Of a DNA stretch of 64,000 nt, positions 1 to 8,651 are shown one piece after another. Origin of the DNA: Flavobacteriales bacterium UBA1993 (GTDB lineage Bacteria; Bacteroidota; Bacteroidia; Flavobacteriales_G; Salibacteraceae). The position numbers and the translations under genes are program-made. The notes below the pieces were generated by a model. The model had not been told where the DNA came from, did no database searches, and saw only the letters and a list, made by a program, of their open reading frames with translations. Every line of letters starts with the position of its first letter. Within the stretch, counting starts at the first letter, position 1. The stretch lies in contig DDCZ01000070.1 in the NCBI GenBank assembly GCA_002336485.1, positions 1-64,000 on the forward strand, read 5' to 3'.

Positions 1-111
1 TCAAAATACGACATCATTTTTTCAACGATGCCTGACATAGCGGGTCGCATTTGGTTTTCACCTACGTATCATGTCGGCATTAGAATTTTTCCATTTAGGA
101 TTCTAAGTAAA
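1..111. other. Left edge, no confident gene
   Basis: This is the sequence between the window edge and the stop of cysQ. The first forward frame stays open from base 1 to a TAA at 139-141, overlapping the cysQ 3' end by 30 bases, so it could be the tail of a rightward gene. The translated tail is not recognisable as any family. The other frames are closed within 40 bases or so. Confidence 0.3.
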
Positions 112-894
112 TCAGCTAACGATGAACCAATTATTCAATAAATTCTCTTTGTTGTAGACCATCTCTAACCCTGTAGAGTGATCAATTATGGTCTTACCGG
201 CAGCCTTTGCAATGGCATGCCCGGCGCCCGTATCCCATTCCATGGTTGGGCCAAATCTTGGATACACATCCGCCAATCCTTCTGCTACCAAGCAAATTTT
301 AAGGCTGGATCCCATAGAAGCAAACTCGATTTCACCTTTGCTTTGTTTCAATTCATCCACATATTCTTGCGTCTCTGGGCTAAAATGACTTCGACTGGCA
401 ACTACGATATACGGTTCAGCTGGTTTAGCTTTTGGGATAGAAACCTTGTTCTCTAAAATCGTTTCGATTGATGTATCGACTTCTACATTTTCGGCAACCC
501 ACGCCTCCGTTCCGACATTACCAACGAATAGTTTTTTGAGAACTGGCGCGTAAATGATACCATAAACGGGTGCACCATTTTCAATGAGCGCTATGTTTAC
601 GGTAAACTCCCCATTTTTCTTCACAAACTCCTTCGTTCCATCAAGCGGATCCACAAGCCAAAACTTAGTCCAATCCTTGCGCTCAGAAAAACCCATATGC
701 TTGCCTTCTTCGCTTAGGATTGGAAATTCAGTTTTCTCCAAGTAGGCCATAATGGCTAAGTGGCTATTCTTGTCAGCCTCAGTAAGCGGGCTTTGGTCCG
801 ACTTTGTTTCCACATCAAAATCGCGGGCGTATACCTTTAATATTTCCTCCCCTGCTTTCAGGGAAGCTTCGATCAGTAATTTCTCAAAATTCAT
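112..894 (-). CDS. cysQ: 3'(2'),5'-bisphosphate nucleotidase CysQ
   Basis: Inositol monophosphatase superfamily enzyme that hydrolyses PAP (3'-phosphoadenosine 5'-phosphate) to AMP, removing the by-product of PAPS use. Visible motifs are LTEADKNSH, the acidic LSEEGK, the metal-binding core WLVDPLDGTKEF and the C-terminal EWDTGAGHAIAKAAG, all in the expected order. The length of 260 aa is normal. The ATG at 894 is chosen; a GTG further upstream (933) would add 13 residues with no family resemblance. It points away from cysCDN but sits in the same neighbourhood, separated by the ALDH and deoC genes, which fits a PAPS-linked role. Confidence 0.93.
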   Translation of the reverse strand: MNFEKLLIEASLKAGEEILKVYARDFDVETKSDQSPLTEADKNSHLAIMAYLEKTEFPILSEEGKHMGFSERKDWTKFWLVDPLDGTKEFVKKNGEFTVNIALIENGAPVYGIIYAPVLKKLFVGNVGTEAWVAENVEVDTSIETILENKVSIPKAKPAEPYIVVASRSHFSPETQEYVDELKQSKGEIEFASMGSSLKICLVAEGLADVYPRFGPTMEWDTGAGHAIAKAAGKTIIDHSTGLEMVYNKENLLNNWFIVS

Positions 895-939
895 AGGTGC
901 AATTGTAGGAGTTAAGCGGGAACCAAAACACACCTCGGT

Positions 940-1806
940 TCAATATCCTCCACCACTAGCCGCGCTCGACTGCACAGGGTGCCAAGTCGTTTTCAATTCC
1001 TGAAAATCAAGAATTTTATAAGGACCTTGATCTTCCCAAGTTTCCGACCAATCTTTCAAACGTTTTACGTTTTGAACAAGCGTTTCGTGGATGGAATCAT
1101 CTACTCCAGGTCGGGCCACCAACAATCCATTAACATCCATGTGCGAACTCATATGTGGAAGCAATTCATCCATTGAACCTGTTAGGATGTTCACCACACC
1201 AGCTGGCACGTCTGAATTTTGAATTACTTCGGCAAACGACATAGCAGAAGTTGGGAGCTTCTCCGAAGCAAGCAGGACAATCGAATTTCCACCCGCAATA
1301 ATTGGAGCTATTGTTGAAACCAAACCAAATAGTGGCGAACTTTCAGGGGCCACTGCAGCGATCAATTCCATTGGCTCATGCACAGAAAAGTTAAAGTGAG
1401 CTGTCGCTGTTGGGTTTACAGAACTGAATATGGCGCTGTATTTATCACACCAGCCCGCGTAGTAAACCAGTGTGTCAATTGCCTTTTCAACTTCAGCACT
1501 CGATTTCTTTTTTGACAATCCCAGCGCCTCCAATTCGCTTGCAAAGGATGCCTCTCGTGATTGAAGCATTTCCGCGAGTCGGTACAAGATTTGACTTCTA
1601 TTATAGGCTGTTTTGTTTGCCCACCCCACTTGTGCTTTTCGCGCGGCAACCACCGCATTTTTGAAGTCCTTTCTTGATGCCAAGCACATGTTGGCAATGA
1701 GCTCATCCTTCCCGTTACGGATTGGGTAAAACCGCCCCGACTCGGTCCGAGGAAACTTGCCTCCGATGAAGATTTTATAGGTTTTTTGAATATCTAGTGC
1801 TGCCAT
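940..1806 (-). CDS. Truncated aldehyde dehydrogenase-like protein (second half of a split ALDH16)
   Basis: This 288-aa protein matches only the N-terminal, NAD-binding half of the ALDH fold: it opens with KTYKIFIGGKFPRTESGRFY and continues through a GGNSIVLLAS region. The part carrying the catalytic Glu (ELGGK) and Cys is absent, and the usual PWNFP loop is replaced by APESSPLFG, so it should not be catalytic alone. The ATG lies one base after the TAA of the full-length ALDH (TAA-G-ATG), so the two are probably translated together. A TTG at 1815 is an alternative start. ALDH16 enzymes carry a full ALDH domain followed by a degenerate second one; this pair looks like that architecture cut into two genes. 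The protein is probably a partner or structural subunit of the upstream enzyme (inference). Confidence 0.8.
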   Translation of the reverse strand: MAALDIQKTYKIFIGGKFPRTESGRFYPIRNGKDELIANMCLASRKDFKNAVVAARKAQVGWANKTAYNRSQILYRLAEMLQSREASFASELEALGLSKKKSSAEVEKAIDTLVYYAGWCDKYSAIFSSVNPTATAHFNFSVHEPMELIAAVAPESSPLFGLVSTIAPIIAGGNSIVLLASEKLPTSAMSFAEVIQNSDVPAGVVNILTGSMDELLPHMSSHMDVNGLLVARPGVDDSIHETLVQNVKRLKDWSETWEDQGPYKILDFQELKTTWHPVQSSAASGGGY

Positions 1807-1807
1807 C

Positions 1808-3247
1808 TTAATCAAACTTTAAATATGCCTCCATGCCGTGAATTCCACCCTCTCTTCCAAAACCACTCTCTTTATAACCACCAAAAGGGCTTGTCGCATC
1901 GAACTTATTGTAGGTGTTTGCCCAAATAACCCCGGCTTTTAAGGCTTGGGTGAGCTGAAAAATCTTCGATCCTTTATCCGTCCAGACTCCGGCGGACAGT
2001 CCGTATGGTGTGTTATTCGCCTTATCAATTACTTCGTCAATCGTGCGAAATGTTTGAATGGCGAGTACAGGACCAAAAATCTCCTCTTGTACAATACGAT
2101 TGCTTTGGGCCACATTGGTAAATAACGTTGGAGCGCACCAATTTCCAGTCTTCGGTAGATTGCATTTTGGCTGGTAAATTTCAGCTCCCTCCTCTCGACC
2201 TATTTTCAGGTATTCTTCGATGGTCTTGAGTTGCGCTTTGGAGTTGATTGCACCGATGTCTGTGTTTTTATCCATGGGATCTCCCACGATGAACGTATCC
2301 ATTCGCCTTTTGAGCTTTGATAACACCTCTTCGTAAACCGTTTCCTGCACAAATAACCGTGACCCCGCGCAACAAACATGACCTTGGTTGAAATAGATTC
2401 CGTTGATGATTCCTTCCACTGCCGCTTCTATTGGGGCGTCATCAAAAATGATGTTGGCTGCTTTCCCACCTAATTCGAGCGTCACTTTTTTGTTTCCATC
2501 CAGTGCAGCTTTGTAGATGAACTTACCTACTTCGGTTGATCCTGTAAATGCCAACTTCTTTGGGATTGGATGCGCCGTCATGGCTGCACCAGTTTCTCCA
2601 GCACCTGTTACAATATTCACCACACCGGGCGGCAAACCTGCTTCTTGAATGATCTCTGCTAACTTAAGTGCAGTCAAAGGCGTTGTCTCTGCTGGCTTTA
2701 AAACGACGGTATTCCCGCAAGCGAGGGCGGGGGCAATTTTCCATGCGGCCATTAGAAGAGGAAAGTTCCATGGAATAATTTGTGCGGCAACTCCCAGCGG
2801 CTTTGGTGATCGATTTGGAAACGCGTATTCCAATTTATCTGCCCAGCCAGCGCAGTAGAAAAAATGCGCCGCTGCGAGCGGAATATCCACGTCTCGAGAC
2901 TCACGAATCGGTTTACCTCCATCCAATGACTCGATCACGGCGAACTCACGGCTTCGCTCTTGGATCGTTCGGGCAATCCGAAATATGTACTTTCCTCTTT
3001 CTTTGCCATCCAACTTACTCCAGGCGGGGAAAGCCTTCTCCGCGGCTTTCATCGCGTCGTCCACATCTTGCTTTCCAGCCTCTGAAACGGTGGCGATTAC
3101 TGTATTTGTGGCAGGGTTTATTGTGTCAAAATACTTCCCTGACTTCGGCTTTCTGAACTCACCGTTGATGAATAGATGATAGGTGTCTTGCAATTCAACA
3201 TGTGATGTGCTCTCAGGAGCAGCGCTTAAATTCCATTTTTCCGTCAT
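1808..3247 (-). CDS. NAD(P)-dependent aldehyde dehydrogenase (catalytic half of a split ALDH16)
   Basis: A complete 479-aa ALDH, oxidising an aldehyde to the acid with NAD(P)+. All key elements are present: PWNFPLLMA with the oxyanion Asn, GNTVVLKPAE, FTGSTEVG (dinucleotide binding), ELGGK with the general-base Glu, GHVCCAGSR with the nucleophilic Cys, and EEIFGPVL. It ends at SPFGGYKESGFGREGG, the usual ALDH C-terminus. It lies between deoC (3 bases upstream) and the degenerate ALDH-like gene (1 base downstream). DeoC releases acetaldehyde, so an aldehyde from deoxyribose 5-phosphate breakdown is a plausible substrate, but the sequence does not prove the substrate. Confidence 0.92.
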   Translation of the reverse strand: MTEKWNLSAAPESTSHVELQDTYHLFINGEFRKPKSGKYFDTINPATNTVIATVSEAGKQDVDDAMKAAEKAFPAWSKLDGKERGKYIFRIARTIQERSREFAVIESLDGGKPIRESRDVDIPLAAAHFFYCAGWADKLEYAFPNRSPKPLGVAAQIIPWNFPLLMAAWKIAPALACGNTVVLKPAETTPLTALKLAEIIQEAGLPPGVVNIVTGAGETGAAMTAHPIPKKLAFTGSTEVGKFIYKAALDGNKKVTLELGGKAANIIFDDAPIEAAVEGIINGIYFNQGHVCCAGSRLFVQETVYEEVLSKLKRRMDTFIVGDPMDKNTDIGAINSKAQLKTIEEYLKIGREEGAEIYQPKCNLPKTGNWCAPTLFTNVAQSNRIVQEEIFGPVLAIQTFRTIDEVIDKANNTPYGLSAGVWTDKGSKIFQLTQALKAGVIWANTYNKFDATSPFGGYKESGFGREGGIHGMEAYLKFD

Positions 3248-3250
3248 ATT

Positions 3251-4165
3251 CTAGTCTTTTGAAAAGTACGGCGCCGATTGGTAGGCGCCCGTTTCTTGTT
3301 TCTTCAATTGCATTAACACATCATTTGCCAACCGGGAAGCCCCAAAACGGAACCACTGGTTACTCAGCCATTCTTCCCCTAATACCTCCTTAACCATCAT
3401 GAGGTAATGCAAGGCCGTCTTAGCATCCGATATCCCGCCTGCTGGCTTCATACCAACCTGAATGCCTGTTCTTTGATAATGGTCCCAAATGGCCTGCAAC
3501 ATTACAAGTGTCACCTGCATATTTGCGGCTTGACCAATTTTGCCGGTACTTGTTTTTATAAAGTCTGGATTAGCCAAAAGAGCGATGTCGGCTGCTTTTC
3601 GCACTTGGTCCAAAGCTCCTAGCTCACCAGTTTCCAAAATCACCTTTAACCTTCGATCATGCTTCTTACATAATTCATTTATGGCAATAATCTCTTCTAA
3701 AACGTAAGTGTAGTTCCCTTTCAGGAATTCCTTTCTCGATATAACCATATCAATTTCATCAGCGCCTTCATCAATGGCATACTGCGTTTCCTGAAGCTTT
3801 ATTTCTCGCGTTGTTTGTCCACTCGGAAAATATGTTGCAACGGCAGCAACCTTCACAGACGAATCGCCAAGAGCTTCTTTTGCTACCCCAACCAGGGAAG
3901 GAAAAACACAAACAGCAGCCACACTCGGCGCGCCTTTCAATTGATCCATAGGATGCATTGCTTTATAGCACATTTGCCTCACCTTATTCGGCGTATCAGC
4001 ACCTTCCAGCGTCGTAAGGTCAATCATGTTCAGGGCCATTTTAAGACCCTGGATTTTCGCCTCTTTTTTGATGCTCCTAGACTTAATCCTAGCGATTCGA
4101 TCATTGATTCCCATTTGATCCACCGGAACAACTTTGAAACCCGACATCAGTTGCTTTGCATTCAT
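3251..4165 (-). CDS. deoC: Deoxyribose-phosphate aldolase
   Basis: Class I aldolase cleaving 2-deoxy-D-ribose 5-phosphate to acetaldehyde and glyceraldehyde 3-phosphate in deoxynucleoside catabolism. Seen: DEIDMVISR, VILETGELG, the Schiff-base Lys in FIKTSTGK, and GMKPAGGISD with the second active-site Lys. At about 304 aa it is the longer type, with an N-terminal extension compared with the E. coli enzyme. The ATG at 4165 is preferred over a TTG at 4174, because a TAGATTTG promoter element (4172-4179) overlaps that TTG. First gene of a leftward unit with the two ALDH genes. Confidence 0.95.
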   Translation of the reverse strand: MNAKQLMSGFKVVPVDQMGINDRIARIKSRSIKKEAKIQGLKMALNMIDLTTLEGADTPNKVRQMCYKAMHPMDQLKGAPSVAAVCVFPSLVGVAKEALGDSSVKVAAVATYFPSGQTTREIKLQETQYAIDEGADEIDMVISRKEFLKGNYTYVLEEIIAINELCKKHDRRLKVILETGELGALDQVRKAADIALLANPDFIKTSTGKIGQAANMQVTLVMLQAIWDHYQRTGIQVGMKPAGGISDAKTALHYLMMVKEVLGEEWLSNQWFRFGASRLANDVLMQLKKQETGAYQSAPYFSKD

Positions 4166-4171
4166 ATTCTT

Positions 4172-4179
4172 CAAATCTA
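4172..4179 (-). promoter_or_regulatory. Bacteroidota -7 element for deoC
   Basis: Read on the minus strand this is TAGATTTG, a perfect match to TAnnTTTG. It ends 6 bases before the deoC ATG, so transcription would begin at or near the start codon. I see no clear -33 TTG at the expected distance. Confidence 0.45.
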
Positions 4180-4233
4180 GGAATCCGTCTTAAGGAACAA
4201 ACCCAAAAAGCCACAAAAGCCACGAATGATATT

Positions 4234-4241
4234 TACATTTG
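4234..4241 (+). promoter_or_regulatory. Bacteroidota -7 element for cysCDN
   Basis: TACATTTG, a perfect TAnnTTTG match ending 9 bases before the cysC ATG, in the divergent gap between deoC and cysC. The predicted leader is only a few bases. No convincing -33 element is seen. Confidence 0.5.
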
Positions 4242-4250
4242 CAGGATTAA

Positions 4251-4859
4251 ATGAAGCACGAAGGAAACAACGTATTTAGTGTCTTTGACGAGATTATTTC
4301 CAAGGAAGAAAAAGAAGAATTTCTCGGACAAAAATCCCATGTGGTTTGGATGACCGGTTTGAGCGGTTCAGGAAAAACAACATTGGCCAAATACCTAGAA
4401 CGGAAACTTTTGGATAGTGGATACTTCTCAAAGCTTCTTGACGGCGACAATGTGCGCACGGGGCTTAACCAAGGCCTTGGATTTACTGATGCCGATCGGC
4501 ATGAAAACATTCGAAGAATCGCGGAGGTATCGAAGCTTTTTGTCGAGGGTGGAATCATTTGCATTGACAGCTTTGTGAGTCCAACTATTGCAGTTCGAAA
4601 ACAAGCGCTGGACATAATCGGATCCGAGTATTTTGTAGAAGTCTTCATAAACACTCCTTTAGAAGAGTGCGAAAAAAGAGATGTGAAAGGTCTTTACGCT
4701 AAAGCAAGAAAGGGGGAAATACCAAATTTCACTGGAATTTCCTCGCCTTTTGAGGTGCCAGAAGATCCAAACATCGAGATAAAAACATTGAACAAATCGA
4801 TAGAAGAGTGCGGAGAGGAACTCTACAACAAGCTGCTTCCATTGATCAAGATCACATAA
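4251..4859 (+). CDS. cysC: Adenylyl-sulfate kinase
   Basis: Phosphorylates APS to PAPS with ATP. The P-loop GLSGSGKTT is at residues 36-44, followed by LDGDNVRTGLNQGLGF, the APS kinase signature, and DRHENIRRIAEVSKLF; KARKGEIPNFTGISSPFE is the usual C-terminal substrate region. Its 202 aa is typical of a stand-alone APS kinase. Its TAA overlaps the cysD ATG (TAATG), so the two are translationally coupled. It is the first gene of the rightward PAPS operon. Confidence 0.96.
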   Translation: MKHEGNNVFSVFDEIISKEEKEEFLGQKSHVVWMTGLSGSGKTTLAKYLERKLLDSGYFSKLLDGDNVRTGLNQGLGFTDADRHENIRRIAEVSKLFVEGGIICIDSFVSPTIAVRKQALDIIGSEYFVEVFINTPLEECEKRDVKGLYAKARKGEIPNFTGISSPFEVPEDPNIEIKTLNKSIEECGEELYNKLLPLIKIT

Positions 4860-5761
4860 TGAAATACAACTTAACACATCTAAAGGAACTCGAATCTGAG
4901 GCGATTTTCATAATTCGAGAAGTTGCCGCTCAATTTGAAAATCCCGCCCTCCTGTTCTCGGGTGGAAAAGATTCAATTCTCTGTTACCATTTAGCTAAGA
5001 AGGCATTTTGGCCTGGAAAGATCCCTTTCCCGTTGGTTCATGTTGACACAGGTCACAATTTCCCTGAAACCATTGCATTTCGCGATAGTTTGGTTGCGAA
5101 GGACGGTGTTGAACTTATCGTGGGATCGGTACAAAAGTCTATCGATGAAGGAAAGGTAGTGGAGGAAACTGGTTTTAACGCCAGCCGGAATGGCTTACAA
5201 ACCGTTACTCTTTTAGATACCATAGAGACTAACAAGTTCGACGCATGTATGGGTGGAGCCCGAAGGGACGAAGAAAAAGCCCGGGCTAAGGAGCGATTCT
5301 TTTCTCATCGGGACGAATTTGGCCAATGGGATCCAAAAAATCAAAGACCTGAGCTCTGGAATATTTTTAATGGCATGAAGAATATGGGTGAAAACTTTCG
5401 AGTATTCCCTATAAGTAATTGGACGGAAATGGACGTATGGCAATACATACTTTACGAGAACATCGATCTACCGTCGATCTATTTTTCACATGAGCGCGAC
5501 ATATTTGTTCGAGACGGAGTGATTTATTCCGATGGTGAGTTCATGAATAAAAGGCCAGAGGAAAAGGTTGAGAAGCGCGTCGTTCGCTTCCGTACAATTG
5601 GCGACATGAGCTGTACCGGCGCGGTTGAATCACCGGCTGATGATTTGGAGAAAATCATCGAGGAGGTTGCGGCAACAAGGACTACGGAGCGTGGCACTCG
5701 GGCGGATGACAAGCGTTCGGAGGCTGCAATGGAAGACAGAAAAAAACAAGGATATTTCTAA
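4859..5761 (+). CDS. cysD: Sulfate adenylyltransferase subunit 2
   Basis: Catalytic subunit of ATP sulfurylase, forming APS from ATP and sulfate together with the GTPase CysN. The PP-loop SGGKDS is at residues 34-39, then VDTGHNFPE, the GARRDEEKARAKER loop, and the CTGAVES segment. The 300 aa match E. coli CysD closely. The start is the ATG that overlaps the cysC stop by one base; an upstream in-frame ATG at 4808 lies inside cysC and adds no family sequence. CysN begins 26 bases downstream. Confidence 0.97.
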   Translation: MKYNLTHLKELESEAIFIIREVAAQFENPALLFSGGKDSILCYHLAKKAFWPGKIPFPLVHVDTGHNFPETIAFRDSLVAKDGVELIVGSVQKSIDEGKVVEETGFNASRNGLQTVTLLDTIETNKFDACMGGARRDEEKARAKERFFSHRDEFGQWDPKNQRPELWNIFNGMKNMGENFRVFPISNWTEMDVWQYILYENIDLPSIYFSHERDIFVRDGVIYSDGEFMNKRPEEKVEKRVVRFRTIGDMSCTGAVESPADDLEKIIEEVAATRTTERGTRADDKRSEAAMEDRKKQGYF

Positions 5762-5787
5762 ACGCGATTAAATCGCAAGACATAGTT

Positions 5788-7062
5788 ATGGAGCAAAGTA
5801 CAGCAGGTTATTTAGATATGGAACTTCTACGGTTTACTACTGCAGGAAGCGTAGACGACGGTAAAAGCACGTTGATTGGGCGGTTGCTCTATGACAGCAA
5901 GGCCATTTTCCAGGATCAAATGGATGCCATGGAAAAGGCCACAAAACGCATGGGTGGTGAAGGAGAAGTCAACTTGGCCCTACTCACTGATGGATTACGC
6001 TCGGAGCGTGAACAAGGGATCACGATTGATGTAGCCTACCGATATTTTGCAACGCCGAAACGAAAGTTCATCATTGCCGATACGCCGGGGCACATTCAGT
6101 ATACCCGCAACATGGTTACGGGTGCTAGCACGGCCAACCTTGCAATAATTCTTGTTGACGCTAGACACGGATTGGTTGAGCAAACTTCTAGACATAGCTT
6201 CATTGCCTCGCTTCTCGGCATCAAACACGTAGTGTTTTGCATTAACAAAATGGACCTTGTAGACTATTCGCAAGAACGATATGAAGAGATTAAATCGAGT
6301 TTAGAAGATTTTGCAAGCAAACTGGAAATTAGTGATATCCGATACATTCCTATTAGCGCATTGTTAGGTGACAACGTGGTGGATCGGTCTACAAAGATGC
6401 CTTGGTTTGAAGGGTCAACTTTGCTCTACGCCTTAGAAACTGTTCATATTGGTAGCGATGAAAACCACATCGATGGAAGATTTCCTGTGCAGCAAGTAAT
6501 TCGTCCACAGACTACTGAATTTCATGATTACCGAGGTTACGCGGGTCGAGTTGCGGGCGGAATTTGGAAAAAGGGAGATGATGTAACAATACTTCCTTCA
6601 GGATTCACATCTAAAGTCGCGAAGATTGACAGCTACGACGGTGAAGTTCCTGAAGCATTCGCCCCAATGTCTTGCACTATTTTGTTAGAGGATGACGTGG
6701 ATGTAAGCCGAGGGGATATGATTGTTCGGTCGAACAACCAACCCGAGGTAACTCAGGATCATGACCTCATGATCTGTTGGATGAGCCAAAGGCCAATTCA
6801 ATTAAACGGAAAGTATGCTTTGAAACATACATCAAGGGATGCTCGATGTATTGTGAAGGATATTCGATATAAAATTGACATCAACTCGCTTCACAAGCTC
6901 GAGGATGACAAGGTGATAAACATGAACGATATCGCTCGCATTCAGATTAGAACCACAGTACCATTATTCACAGATCGATATCAACGAAACCGGCACACTG
7001 GCAGCCTCATCGTAATTGACGAGGCTACAAATGAAACCGTGGGGGCTGGAATGATTCTTTAA
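5788..7062 (+). CDS. cysN: Sulfate adenylyltransferase subunit 1 (GTPase)
   Basis: An EF-Tu-like GTPase that drives APS synthesis by CysD. G1 GSVDDGKST lies at residues 20-28, G3 is DTPGHIQYTRNMVTG, G4 is NKMDLV and G5 is SAL. Domains II and III follow. At 424 aa it is a stand-alone CysN without a fused APS kinase, consistent with the separate cysC. Its stop abuts the stop of the convergent tonB-like gene with no base between. No PAPS reductase (cysH) or sulfite reductase gene is in the window, so PAPS here may feed sulfation, reduction encoded elsewhere, or both. Confidence 0.96.
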   Translation: MEQSTAGYLDMELLRFTTAGSVDDGKSTLIGRLLYDSKAIFQDQMDAMEKATKRMGGEGEVNLALLTDGLRSEREQGITIDVAYRYFATPKRKFIIADTPGHIQYTRNMVTGASTANLAIILVDARHGLVEQTSRHSFIASLLGIKHVVFCINKMDLVDYSQERYEEIKSSLEDFASKLEISDIRYIPISALLGDNVVDRSTKMPWFEGSTLLYALETVHIGSDENHIDGRFPVQQVIRPQTTEFHDYRGYAGRVAGGIWKKGDDVTILPSGFTSKVAKIDSYDGEVPEAFAPMSCTILLEDDVDVSRGDMIVRSNNQPEVTQDHDLMICWMSQRPIQLNGKYALKHTSRDARCIVKDIRYKIDINSLHKLEDDKVINMNDIARIQIRTTVPLFTDRYQRNRHTGSLIVIDEATNETVGAGMIL

Positions 7063-7728
7063 TTATTTCAATCTAAACCGAACAGGAATTGTCATTAGCA
7101 CGGGGACCGGTTTACCTTGCTTTTTGCCTGGATTCCAGTTTGGCATCTTGCGTAGCACGCGGATAACTTCTTTGCTAAACAAGACATGTTCAGACTTCCT
7201 AACTTCAATCGTGGAAAGGTCTATTTTGCCTTTCTTATCAATGGCGAACTCCACCCACACATCGCCTTCCTGACCTATTTCTTTCATAACGGACGGAAAG
7301 GTCAGATTCCTTTGTAAGAACTCAGCATATCCATCAAAACTTGGTAATTCATCAACCATGAAGGCTGGAAGTGGTGGGATAACTATATCCGGCATTTCAA
7401 CGGAATCGCCAATAACAACCTCGTCATAATCTATAATAAATTCTGGAACGGCCTTAACTGGCTCCACGTATTTGTGATCGTCTACTATTCGAATTTCAGT
7501 CGTTTTTGTATTTACCCGATCAATCACTACTTCTCTTTCAGGTGGCTTGGGAAGCGTAATGAAAACGTGCTCCTCAAAAATATCTTCGCCATCATCTATT
7601 TGCCCGTGAAATGCATACTGATTCAACATGGGTCTTCCATATTCCAGAATGCAAAGCGATGCTGCCAAGCCTAGCGCAAGTCCAAGAAATAGTCGTTCGG
7701 GTGTCTTTGATTCTTTGTTCCTTATCAT
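7063..7728 (-). CDS. TonB family protein, without a polyproline linker
   Basis: An inner-membrane anchored energy transducer for outer-membrane receptors. There is one N-terminal membrane segment (about residues 11-29), a periplasmic linker rich in acidic residues, Val and Pro but lacking a polyproline tract, and a C-terminal TonB domain (about residues 140-221) with GDVWVEFAIDKKGKI and the ending MPNWNPGKKQGKPVPV. It is about 150 bases downstream of a second TonB gene on the same strand, but a strong terminator lies between them, so it probably has its own promoter. The partner receptor cannot be inferred. Confidence 0.88.
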   Translation of the reverse strand: MIRNKESKTPERLFLGLALGLAASLCILEYGRPMLNQYAFHGQIDDGEDIFEEHVFITLPKPPEREVVIDRVNTKTTEIRIVDDHKYVEPVKAVPEFIIDYDEVVIGDSVEMPDIVIPPLPAFMVDELPSFDGYAEFLQRNLTFPSVMKEIGQEGDVWVEFAIDKKGKIDLSTIEVRKSEHVLFSKEVIRVLRKMPNWNPGKKQGKPVPVLMTIPVRFRLK

Positions 7729-7822
7729 AACTGTTGGTTTTGATATCTAACAGAACGCATGGATCTTTCGTATTTATAATCGGCTGCATCTAGAATACGG
7801 TATCAAACTCAAGATAAAAGGC

Positions 7823-7868
7823 ACAAAAAAACCTGCCTCATTTCCGAAAATTCGGAATGGGCAGGTTT
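7823..7868 (-). terminator. Intrinsic terminator after the second tonB gene
   Basis: The stem AAACCTGCC / GGCAGGTTT continues through an inner CATTCCGAA / TTCGGAAATG pairing with one bulged base, giving a long hairpin followed on the minus strand by a run of seven Ts. It lies 16 bases past the stop of the 7884-8561 gene and serves leftward transcription. Confidence 0.85.
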
Positions 7869-7883
7869 AAAAACTCTTGATTA

Positions 7884-8561
7884 TTACTTCAAGTTAAACC
7901 GAAATGGCAACTTATAGTATACAGCTACGGGCTTACCTCTCTGCCGACCTGGTTTCCACGATGGCATCTTGCGAACGACACGCATTGCCTCATTATCCAA
8001 AGCTGGATGCACGCCACGAAGGATTGTGATATCATCTGGATCGACCTTACCATCTTCACGCACAACAAACTGTACATAAACGACTCCAGTGATCCCTGCA
8101 TCTTTTGCAATCGGCGGGAACTTAGTGTTGTCTCTCAGCCAAATCATGAGCTCCTTCTGTCCACCAGGGAATTCAGGCTGCTCTTCAACAATATGGAAGA
8201 TCTGAGGTGCGGCAACTACTTCTTCTGGAATATCAACGATCTCAAAAACATCGTCTTCGTCCATTTCAGTGTCTTCAATTTCGAGTTCCTCCTCGATTTC
8301 TTCGTCGTCTTCTACAATCTCAATAATTGTTGTCTGTGGCGGCGGTGGCGGTGGAGGTGGAGGTGTCTGCTGCGTAATCGGAATCATCTCTTCCTCATCT
8401 AGAAACACTTCTAAATCGCCAAGACTTCCTACTTCACCTTCATATTGGGTCCATTCAAACGACACAAGAACAACGCCCAATGCAAGCAGGAGTCCTGTAA
8501 GGAAATAGACTAGTTTTTTGTTTTCCAGATTTGCTTCTGGGTTCTTCTTCAGTTCCATCAT
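7884..8561 (-). CDS. tonB: Energy transducer TonB
   Basis: A typical Bacteroidota TonB of 225 aa. It has a short cytoplasmic N-terminus, one membrane helix (about residues 16-34), a TPPPPPPPPPQTT proline tract (about residues 66-78), a strongly acidic linker (EDDEEIEEELEIEDTE) and a C-terminal TonB domain (about 135-225) with the hallmark FPGGQKELMIWL, GVVYVQFVVREDGKV and MPSWKPGRQRGKPVAV. It should couple proton motive force to SusC-type or siderophore receptors. There are two adjacent ATGs (8561 and 8558), and either could be used. Confidence 0.93.
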   Translation of the reverse strand: MMELKKNPEANLENKKLVYFLTGLLLALGVVLVSFEWTQYEGEVGSLGDLEVFLDEEEMIPITQQTPPPPPPPPPQTTIIEIVEDDEEIEEELEIEDTEMDEDDVFEIVDIPEEVVAAPQIFHIVEEQPEFPGGQKELMIWLRDNTKFPPIAKDAGITGVVYVQFVVREDGKVDPDDITILRGVHPALDNEAMRVVRKMPSWKPGRQRGKPVAVYYKLPFRFNLK

Positions 8562-8651
8562 AGAATATGGATTTAATCAGCGACCAAAATAATCAGTACA
8601 AATTTGATACACGCTGATTTCGAGTTAAAATTTCCATCAATTATTAAACGG

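Noticed and set aside
1..141. Possible 3' end of a rightward gene at the left edge
   Set aside because: The frame is open for 46 codons only and has no recognisable family sequence; a real gene cannot be established.
8269..8508. Open frame opposite the tonB linker, encoding Ser- and Gly-rich sequence
   Set aside because: It is the complement of the acidic and polyproline codons of the tonB linker (8341-8370 gives poly-Gly), not an independent gene.
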